A stretch of 64,000 nucleotides of DNA, taken from the NCBI RefSeq assembly GCF_910592395.1, contig NC_088321.1:7810001-7874000 (forward strand). Direction: 5' to 3'. The notes under the pieces are model-generated. The model was given only the letters and a program-made list of their open reading frames with translations, had not been told where the DNA came from and did no database searches. How positions within the stretch are numbered: position 1 is the first letter of the stretch; every line of letters begins with the position of its first letter. Position numbers and translations under genes: made by a program. The stretch comes from Lineus longissimus. Its lineage: Eukaryota > Nemertea > Pilidiophora > Heteronemertea > Lineidae. This document shows, piece after piece, positions 56,104 to 64,000 of this stretch.

Positions 56104-59050
56104 ACTCGATCACCTAATTTCTACATGGATTTCCAAATATTAATGAGATTTCTTCGACAAATCACCAAATTAAGTGCCAAAAAAGAAATATTTAGGAAAC
56201 CGGGTGCTCAAATGTTTTAAAAGATATGAATTCATTTAGGATTGGTCAACCACCAAAAAATCAATTTACCAAATATCGTCGCAAAGTGGGAAAATATCTT
56301 TGAGAGAGGTATGTTCAGCGAAGATTGCGAAAATATCATCTTTCGAAAAATTGATCAAACTCGGTTGATTTTGCTTGGAATTTGATGAAATAAACACCAA
56401 TTTTTCTTTCAATAACTAACAATTTCGCCATCTTTGATCAATCGCTCTCCCCGAACAGTCGTGCATGCTACAGAGGTTTTAGTCTCTGCCACAAATATGG
56501 CGCGAGTTAGTACCAAATTTTTACCGATAGGTGACAGTAGCAGCGCAACGCAGAGAGAAACGCTTTTTGAGCGCTGCGAACGGGGGCGCGGCCAACTGAC
56601 TGCATTAGGAAAGGGGAAGGATATGTCTTCTAACAATTGTGGCAATAATAAGTTCTAAAGTAACGCACTGAATAAATTGACTGGAGTGACTCTAATTGTA
56701 TGAATGAATTGTCGTCTGCTATGACTGCAAGTGAACCTGCATCGACTATTGGTCAGGAGTTTATGATGGTTCATTGTATTTGAGGTTACACCCTGTGATG
56801 TAAGATGACCTGTGTGGACAAAGTGGTATAAATATAGTTAGCTCAAGCTGGTAAAAATCAGTAACCAAATATTTACTGATGATGTCCACAGTGTCACCTG
56901 CCTTGTGTGTGGTCTCACTGTACTGTAGTATTGGGGATGGAGCGCATCACCCAAGATAACCACAAAACGCAAACACGATTCCCCGGGAGAAAAGAGCGGA
57001 GTGGCCTGGGGATTGACATTGACTTTGTTATTAAGCACAGACCGATGCCCTTTTCCTTAACAACCCATCCCGATGTCCATCCCAGCCCACGCACGCAGAC
57101 GCCTGACCACTGATCGTCACGCAAAGCACACTGTCAGCAATAAATCCCTTGAGATGCTAGAGGGGAGGACTAAGGCACTTGCCAAAAGCCAAAAATATGT
57201 TAATTATCCGGCGGTAAAATATCATGTGAAACTTGAATTTACATCAGAATATTTTGAGGCAGCATCAAGATGTAATTGAATGCAGAACCAACCTCATTTG
57301 TTTATTTTTTTGGATGACCTGCCAGGATTTGTGTGGGGAGCAAACAATGAAGGAAAAATGCTGTAACGTGATTTTATTAATCCTGTGATGATTCTTGCAA
57401 ATGCACTTGAAAAATAGTCATTGTGAATTCATGATGATATGCATAGCCCCTTAAAAATGAATTCCCTTTTTATGCTCTGGACATAGTTTCAAGTCTTCTA
57501 AAGGCGATTAAGCTCAACTATTTTTACATTTTCTCGGGCGGTAAAAATGTAACTTTTCCGGCCTTTCCTGTTTAAAAGTCCGGCGCAGATCAGTTTGCTA
57601 AGTCTGATGAACATGTTGATAAGGGTTCCATTCAGAAACTCGTCTATGACTTGATGATGCGTCAATTGCTTTGATAATGATTTAGGTGCAGGAAGGGTAT
57701 TGTGTTGCTGGTGCGAAATTCGCTTTGAATTGATTTGAACCATATGTCCCAAAATGTTGTGAAGCAGAGAAAGGTATCAAAAAGACGGTAGTTATATTAT
57801 TTCGGGCCCCAAAACCTTGAAGTCATCGAAAATTCGTGATTTGACCGACTTGTATTATAAATCTACTTATATTTTGCCGTAGCCGTGTTCCTCACCATAA
57901 CACCTTAAAAATTATAAGCGTGCAGAGTGAGAGTGCCATTTCACTTTTCACTGGACAATGGCCTAAATATTTATAATGGGTGACTCACGAAGATAGACTC
58001 ACTATACAGCACGCATGATAGGAGAATCACACGAAAGCAATTGACCTTCTTTACGAGTTTTATTTTTGTTCACCTGTCGGGACATGGACCGCATTCGGGA
58101 TGGGAGATAACACACCAAGGAGCACTTGACTTTTATAAGTTTGACTATGTTATCAGTAGCCAAATAAATCATACCAAGTTATTGAACACAAGGGATCAAA
58201 TATCACCATAGAAACCGATAACCTATAGAAAAATCGAATGTCAAATACATGTACAGGCCAGATAAAAAATCACTGAAAACGTGAGATCGTCCTTTCTTTC
58301 TTGCTGTGCATCGGGAGAGGGCGTATTTTAAAGATACATTTATATAAGTGAAGACGTCATCAAAACCAAGGCCTGGTGGTTCAGGGCAAATGAAGTCACT
58401 AACCCAGTCTTAACTTTCACTCAGCTTTATCTCCTTCAGTTAGCGCGGTAAACTTGATGCAGAGCAATGCCACGCAAGTGGCCAACATGTGTTGAACAAC
58501 CAGCCCAGGGATGTAGAAAGAATAATATCAATACGTCTCCGTCTCAAAAACGATTGAGAAAGAGAAGACATTTTAACTAACGCTTACGTTTTTAAACAGG
58601 TGCACACTGACGCTTTATCTTTCTCAACCACTTGTTTCCTCCAAATTGCCAGTGGATTTGAACTGTGAGGATGTGAGGGCGATTTCTCTAGGTATAGTAG
58701 GCTACTCTAAAGACTGTTTTAACCCGCGCCTTTACATGTTTTTTAAACGTATTGACATTATTGACAATAGTTTTCTAAATTACTTTTCTTTATCTCACGA
58801 GATAACCACTACATTTGATCTACGTTGATTGCTTGGAGTCTTTTGTTTGGTTAAGTGCTCTTGAGACGCTCGTTTAGGGATGGCCGCTTGATAATAAGCT
58901 ATTAATTGTGTGACCTTGTAATGAGAGGTATGCGTACGTAAACATCGGGCGACAGTGATAACACACTGCTGTCGATAAAACCTGAGAATAAAAGTGGTAT
59001 CGATCGAACCTCACCATTACCTCTCATGATAATCATAATTGGCAGAATCC
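56104..59050. other. No gene identified
   Basis: Mixed AT-rich sequence. A more CpG-rich patch at about 56440-56600 contains short ORFs on both strands and a minus-strand AAAGATGGCGAA word near 56430. An ORF at 57073-57279 has a composition compatible with an exon but no recognisable domain. None is strong enough to call. Confidence 0.4.
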
Positions 59051-59054
59051 AGCC

Positions 59055-59480
59055 CTTTCGTTTCTGACCAGAGAGAAAATTGATATGGAAGTGTTCGCTT
59101 CTGCGTGATCAACTGAAAAACTAATGCAATTTAGCCTTCTGTGTTTGTGCCCAAGACTCACATCTACTTTTATCAAACTTGTAAAGCATATTACATATTC
59201 TAAAAGCGTCTGTTCTGTTCATAAAACCAAGCAGATATCGTGGTATTCATGGTCAACACTTTCGTTTCTGACTATACTCCATGACATAGAGAAGATAGGC
59301 TGAAGGAAAGTCCAACTTCGGAATTCTCAGCCTGCTGTGATTGTACCTAGGATGCCCATCTACGTTTGTCTAATGTGTAAAACATATTACATCTTCTGAA
59401 AGAATCTCTTCACGTTAAAACCTTGTAGACATCGTTAGAATTCGCAGACTGTGTAGCACTTTTATTTCTGACCATTTTAC
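59055..59480. repeat. Tandem repeat, about 200-bp unit, 2.1 copies
   Basis: CTTTCGTTTCTGAC-type words at 59055, 59259 and 59459, with CATCTAC(T/G)TTT...GTAAA(G/A)CATATTACAT midway in each unit. Moderately diverged. Confidence 0.7.
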
Positions 59481-60504
59481 TGTTACCCGTCACAGCAAAA
59501 TCAGGCACAGGTCTCTCGAAGCTTGGCAGGATGAGACGGACTAGTCGTTTATTTCACTGTAGTCTGCCTCTGGCATAACCATCAATGGGAGGCCTATCAG
59601 ACTCGTATGATATCCCGACAGTCGGGCGAGTAAGTGATGACATTTAAAATCTAAACTGGTTGTTGTTCACAGATATTTTTAGAAAATCATACAAGTTTGA
59701 TTTTTTGACACGTTTCACCCCCCCCCCCCCCCCGCGCCCTGACCAATTGGCAAATATAAAAATCGCTTTTTATAAAATGATTTCTTTATATCTGTAGCAA
59801 ATATATTTTGAACATCTCTCCAAAAAATGACCTTAAAAACTCGAGTCTAATTGAAAGGTCTGGATCCTCCAACCAAAGAAATCTAATCTTGTCTCAATGA
59901 GGGGGGGGGGGGGGGGCGGGGGGATAAGGTAAAAATTTTGAGAATCCAGCAAAAGTTTATTTTCCTGTTAACATAACATCCCATAACTCTCCTACCGAGG
60001 AAAGTGATCTGGAAAAAGCCATGATTTCTACTCCAGCCAAAAGCACACAGTTCAGCACCACCTCAATGCAAGTTAAGGATAAACGCAAGAGTATCTATGT
60101 TGCTTGTGAAACGACTTTCATGATCAGGGGCTTATATAGTTTCAAAGTGATTGCGTATTGACTAGTTAGACAATACAATGAAACCTCCCATAGCGGACAC
60201 CTCTTTATTAAGGACAATCTCTCTATTAAGGACACATTGGATATTAAATCATCAGCAATGCAATACTCTAAACGAATTACATATAGAATGATTTAAGCAC
60301 ATTCTAAATATCGATCAAGATGACCAGGGCAAGAATTTTGCAAATTGTATCAAAACTAGACCATTGCGGCCAATGCAGCAGGCCTGGGACGGAACGAACT
60401 CAGATATGATAGAGATTTTCGGTCATGCGCAAACAGGACGCCTAACATGGTATACATCATCAAGTCAGGTTGCAATTAGCATTATCGCCGCTGCCTCGGT
60501 ATAA
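59481..60504. other. Non-coding; C-run, G-run and possible pogo-like terminus
   Basis: C-run at about 59719-59733 and G-run at about 59901-59921. At 60178-60235 the phrases AACCTCCCATAGCGGACACC and CTCTATTAAGGACAC resemble the ends of pogo/Tigger-type elements, but no complementary end was found. Confidence 0.35.
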
Positions 60505-60620
60505 GGAATTGATACCGAACTGGCGGTATCGGTTGTCTCACCAAAACCGCGAGGGTCGAGCAAGAAATGTAGACCAACCGATTGAGTGGTTTTGGCGAGA
60601 CAGAAATTGATACCTTACCA
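60505..60620. mobile_element. Small foldback MITE fragment, GTCTCACCAAAACCGC family
   Basis: TAAGGAATTGATACC and TTGTCTCACCAAAACCGC on the left face GTGGTTTTGGCGAGACAG and AAATTGATACCTTA on the right. A second member lies at 62258-62400 and scattered pieces at about 60690-60710, 60825-60890 and 61880-61900. Confidence 0.65.
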
Positions 60621-61723
60621 ACTTCTGATATATATACGTTTTCCCCACGCTCCCGCCAGGTGGCCAGTGTGTAAAATACCGTTAGTATAAGGTATCAATT
60701 TCTGCTCTGTAAAACCTCTTAAATTAAATAACGAATAGTGTGGTTTTAAATGCTTTTTGGCTGTTATCATATTTTGCAGCAACCCAAGCGTCGGTTGCCT
60801 CACCCAGAGTCTTTCAAATAGACCGAGGTTGCCGAGGTTTTGGTCAACAATTAAGCTTCACCGGAGCGCTTTTTTGAGACAATATCAATATTGATTATGC
60901 CGATTATGCATTAATGCCGACAGTGAGATAGCAGTTTATATTCTTAAACAACGAGCTGTAATGTACTGGTTTTAGATGCTTTTGAAAGACTGTGCTGTAG
61001 TTAGGGATCTACTTAATTTTTGTGAAAGGGCAAACGTATGCAAATATATATATTCTCTATTTTTCTAATGTTAATTGATCACGTAAATGGGCAGTCGGTC
61101 GCCTTTAATTTCATCAAATTAGCCCGATTAACACAGTTTGTTTGCGGGGAATTTTTAGCATGGGGTTGTAATAAAACAATTCAGGTAGAAGTAATTTAAT
61201 AAGTTCAACGGTTAATGTATAAGAGCAAACTAAATTACAAAAAGTCCCCTATATTCAAAATAAGAACCAAGTGCTAGTCTATCTAACCAGTAGCTAGTTG
61301 AAGTTCTTATTAAATCAATATTTGGGTGTTCGCCAAAACGGGTGGTCGAGGACTTGATATACGACTTCACATGCCTCGATCTGGGTTATTCTTGTACTAA
61401 TGGGCGGGATTCCGGGCTGAAATCGTCTCCTGTGATTGACATTATTATATTTGTCTTGGTACTGTAGATCACTATTTTTGTACATAGGGTCCGTGGCTGA
61501 TAAACTTCCATTTACAGAGAGTAAGACAATGGTGTATATCAGAGACGTCCGGCAAGGTCTTAATTAACACCTTCATGTTCACGACAAGCCTATGATAAAC
61601 AGACCTATCAAAGGTGAGCATCTGATGAAGACTGGCTACTCCTCGCCCGCAAAAGTAGTCAGAAAACCAGACGTCTGGGATTTTTTGGCAGGAATCGTTT
61701 ATTTAGTACGTAATGTGGTCAGT
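60621..61723. other. No gene recognised; scattered MITE pieces
   Basis: Apart from short fragments of the preceding foldback family, nothing recognisable. Confidence 0.4.
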
Positions 61724-61795
61724 AAGGAGAGCAGTTGCATAGTGATAAGATCACAGGGCTCATAATCGGGATGTCTTGGGTTCGAATCACCGAAA
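61724..61795 (+). repeat. tRNA-like segment, probable SINE head
   Basis: Contains a B-box-like GGGTTCGAATC at about 61780-61790, an anticodon-loop-like CTCATAA at about 61760, and a weak A-box-like AGTGATAAGATCA. The CAT triplet would suggest Met, but the anticodon and acceptor stems do not pair, so this is read as a decayed tRNA-derived SINE and not a tRNA gene. Confidence 0.35.
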
Positions 61796-61944
61796 GATCA
61801 TCATTTGTTTCGTCTTTGTCATTCCAGACCAGCAGCAAATTGGTAACTTACTTGCATATAGATGGCGAAATATGATTAAGGAATTGATACTGAAGGTATT
61901 GCATTTCTTTTAGTGAGTTTTTTGGCCGGATTTGGATCCACACA

Positions 61945-62257
61945 ATGGTACTTAAAAGTACCATTGTAAACAAGGGACTAGCTCCTACTGTTGTAGCTTT
62001 TTCTAGCAAACCCCGCTCATTATGTCACGTCGGTGGTGTGTGTCTGTCGCAGAGGACGGAGTTACTGACTCACCAAAGTCCCTCACTTTCACCGACAAGT
62101 AAAACATTGCGAATTCTGAAGAGCGCCGGTTGGTTAAGCTCTTGGTTCGGGCTTTTAATCTCTGATATTTTCCGTCTGTACATTTTGTAACCATTGTATT
62201 TTCATTTTAATGTTCTCCTTTTAGGAGGTTAATAATGTTATTATTATATTATTATTG
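61945..62257 (+). repeat. Possible LINE 3' end with TTATTA tail
   Basis: Ends in TTATTATTATATTATTATTG (62236-62257), similar to the tail of the LINE at 4551-4570. The upstream 81-codon ORF is not clearly LINE-like, so only the tail supports this. The MITE at 62258 starts directly after it. Confidence 0.3.
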
Positions 62258-62400
62258 CTTGTCTCACCAAAACCGCGAGGGTGGAGCGAAAATGTAGACC
62301 AAAAACGAGGCAGCTGGAGCCGAGGTTTCGGCAAACATTTCAGATCCAGCCGAGCGGTTTTAGTGAGACAATCAATATCGACAGTGAGGTATCAATTTCT
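62258..62400. mobile_element. Foldback MITE, GTCTCACCAAAACCGC family, second copy
   Basis: TTGTCTCACCAAAACCGCGA on the left and GCGGTTTTAGTGAGACAATC on the right, followed by GAGGTATCAATTTC. About 115 bases between outer ends. No ORF. Confidence 0.65.
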
Positions 62401-62723
62401 AATCTAAAAAATCTCAAATAAAACAACGAAAAATAATGCATTCCATTTCACTCAGCTAAAATTACCATTTTGCTGAGTAACCCCGACTCTCAGTCTTTAA
62501 ACAAAAAAAACAAAGGAATAAAAGAAGAAACTGAGATTTTAATTCATTGTTAACAGAGATTTATTCAACAAGTATGATCAGTAATGGTATCCATGTATCT
62601 AGTTAAATCATCCATTTCTCACAAGTATCTGAAGTGACCAACTGAATTTAGTCAAATGCAGAAATAATAAGAGCACTGTCTTCAAGAATTTAGAAAGTCT
62701 GACTAAATTCAATCGTTGTCTGA

Positions 62724-64000
62724 AGTGTCATCAATTCGAATTGTCATTTTTTTTCTAATTTCAAAACATCCTTACCAGACCACGATGACCCAAAGGAGTT
62801 GGCTGAGAAGTTCTGTAGTTTTTTCACAAGTAAGATCAGTAAGATTCGGGTAAAACTCGTTTCGAGCAATGCTGTGTCGACACCAATTTCAGAGGACTCT
62901 GTTGAAGGCTGTGTTCCAGGCCTGTCCAGTTTCACCCATGCAACTGAGGATGAAATAAGGAAGCTGGTGTTGTCAATACCCGCCAAGAGTTGCACTCTGG
63001 ATCCGATCTCGACTGTCCTACTGAAAAAATGTGTCACTCCCCTTGTGCCAGTGCTCACATCTATAGTCAACAAATCAATGCAGCAAGGGCATGTACCTAA
63101 AGACCTCAAATTTGCCTTAGTGAAGCCTTTGTTGAAAAAGCCAACCTTGGACTGTGATGAACTTGCCAACTATAGGCCAGTTTCAAACCTGACCTATTTA
63201 TCCAAGCTAATCGAAAGGGTTGTAGCTGTTCGTCTACGAGAGCATATGACAGTGAACGAGTTGTATGACCCGAATCAGTCGGCCTATCGAAAAGGCCACA
63301 GCACCGAGACTACACTTCTTAAAGTTACCAATGACATACTCACATCCTTGGATGTAGGACATGAGGGTCTCTTGGTGTTACTCGATCTTACTGCGGCCTT
63401 TGATACGGTTGACCACACCATTCTGCTTGGCAGACTCCAGGAGAGGATAGGACTCTCGGACACTGCCCTGCACTGGTTCAGCTCATATCTCGAGGACAGA
63501 CAACTTTCTGTGTGTATACAGGGTTTTACGTCAGCTGCTGTGTCACTGGAGTATGGAGTGCCGCAAGGGTCTGTGTTGGGCCCAGTACTTTTCACGATAT
63601 ATACAATTCCATTGGGAGACGTCATGAATAGAGCATGCATTCCATATCAAGTGTACGCTGATGATAATCAGTTGTTGACTTCTGCTCGATGTGGTGACAA
63701 CGCCCAGTGTAGCGCCATGGTTGCCTCCACGGAGGGTGGAATAGGCCATATCCAGTCTTGGCTGTCAACAAATTGGCTCTGTCTTAATGCCCCAAAAACG
63801 GACATGGTCAATTTTGTGTCAACGCGTCGACAGGGATCCATTCCCAGTATCAGTATCAGCGGAGTTCAGATTCCAAAATCTGAATGCGTTAAGGACCTGG
63901 GAGTGTGGCTCGATGAGGGAATGACTATGCAGACTCAAGTGAAAATGACATGCAAAGCTGCCTATGCCAGCCTCTACAAAATTGGGAGGATAAGGAAATA
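62724..64000 (+). CDS. LINE ORF2 reverse transcriptase (CR1/L2-like), partial
   Basis: An uninterrupted frame of 425 codons from the codon after TGA at 62721 to the window end, codons at positions divisible by three. Reading order: 'DDPKELAEKFCSFFTSKI', 'TLDPISTVLLKKC', 'ANYRPVSNLTYLSKLIERVV', 'QSAYRKGHSTETTLLKV', 'LLVLLDLTAAFDTVDHTILL' (first catalytic Asp), 'YGVPQGSVLGPVLF', 'YQVYADDNQLL' (YADD active site), 'WLSTNWLCLNAPKTDMVNF' and 'VKDLGVWLDEGM'. These are the fingers, palm and start of thumb of a Jockey-superfamily (CR1/L2) enzyme. The endonuclease domain is not seen upstream, so the copy is 5'-truncated, or the domain diverged, but the RT is intact and probably young. Confidence 0.92.

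Noticed and set aside
56409-56658. CpG-rich first exon or promoter
   Set aside because: ORFs exist on both strands but there is no splice pattern, conserved domain or downstream gene to support either.
61724-61795. A functional tRNA-Met gene
   Set aside because: The B-box and a CTCATAA loop are present, but the acceptor and anticodon stems do not pair; a SINE head is more likely.
1-64000. CRISPR arrays, operons or prokaryotic genes
   Set aside because: The repeat structures are tandem satellites without spacer organisation, and all recognisable proteins are eukaryotic transposon proteins.

Overview
The window looks like intergenic DNA from the nuclear genome of an invertebrate animal. GC content is low to moderate, there are introns with GT/AG borders, and there are DIRS, CR1/L2-type LINE, Mutator-like, Harbinger-like and TTAA-target transposons. 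The words TAGGCCTA and TACATGTA recur, which weakly suggests an echinoderm or another marine deuterostome; this is impression only. No conventional host gene could be identified. Almost everything recognisable is a transposable element (TE), a tandem repeat or a segmental duplicate.

Layout. 0.1-3.5 kb: decayed tandem and dispersed repeats. 3.5-9.9 kb: a DIRS-type tyrosine-recombinase (YR) retroelement broken by three later insertions: a 5'-truncated LINE in gag, a 1.24-kb TIR element with an antisense Harbinger-like transposase fragment in RNase H, and a 221-bp foldback MITE in the recombinase. 8.5-46.7 kb: an imperfect tandem segmental duplication. Unit 1 (about 8.5-23.19 kb) holds the DIRS tail, segment D1 and MULE copy A. 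Unit 2 (about 23.19-46.7 kb) holds a DIRS tail, D2 and MULE copy B. Each unit carries an approximately 6-kb Mutator-like element whose spliced DDE/SWIM transposase is dead in both copies and shares several identical lesions. Unit 2 gained many insertions that unit 1 lacks: a TTAA MITE, four TIR elements with 9-bp target duplications (one a copy inserted inside another copy of its own family), and an 856-bp solo LTR. Several of these have a matching empty site in unit 1. 46.7-54 kb: diverged repeat families and two AT-rich tandem arrays in opposite orientation. 55.1-56.1 kb: a third copy of the self-nesting 9-bp-TSD family. 56.1-62.7 kb: mostly anonymous DNA with a 200-bp tandem repeat, foldback MITE fragments and a tRNA-like SINE head. 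62.7-64.0 kb: an open LINE reverse-transcriptase reading frame running off the end.

The main message is historical. Because the two units can be compared base by base, insertions can be ordered in time. The Harbinger-like element, the MULE and its intronic MITE predate the duplication; the foldback MITE, solo LTR and most 9-bp-TSD elements came later or were polymorphic between the parental haplotypes. Identity between the units also jumps from about 96-97% to above 99% near 17.29/40.84 kb, suggesting gene conversion or a recent exchange. The least explained items are the group of transposase-less 9-bp-TSD families, a rapidly diverging ORF pair (11.1 and 25.6 kb), and the inverted tandem arrays at 47-51.7 kb. 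Coordinates and identities were read by eye.
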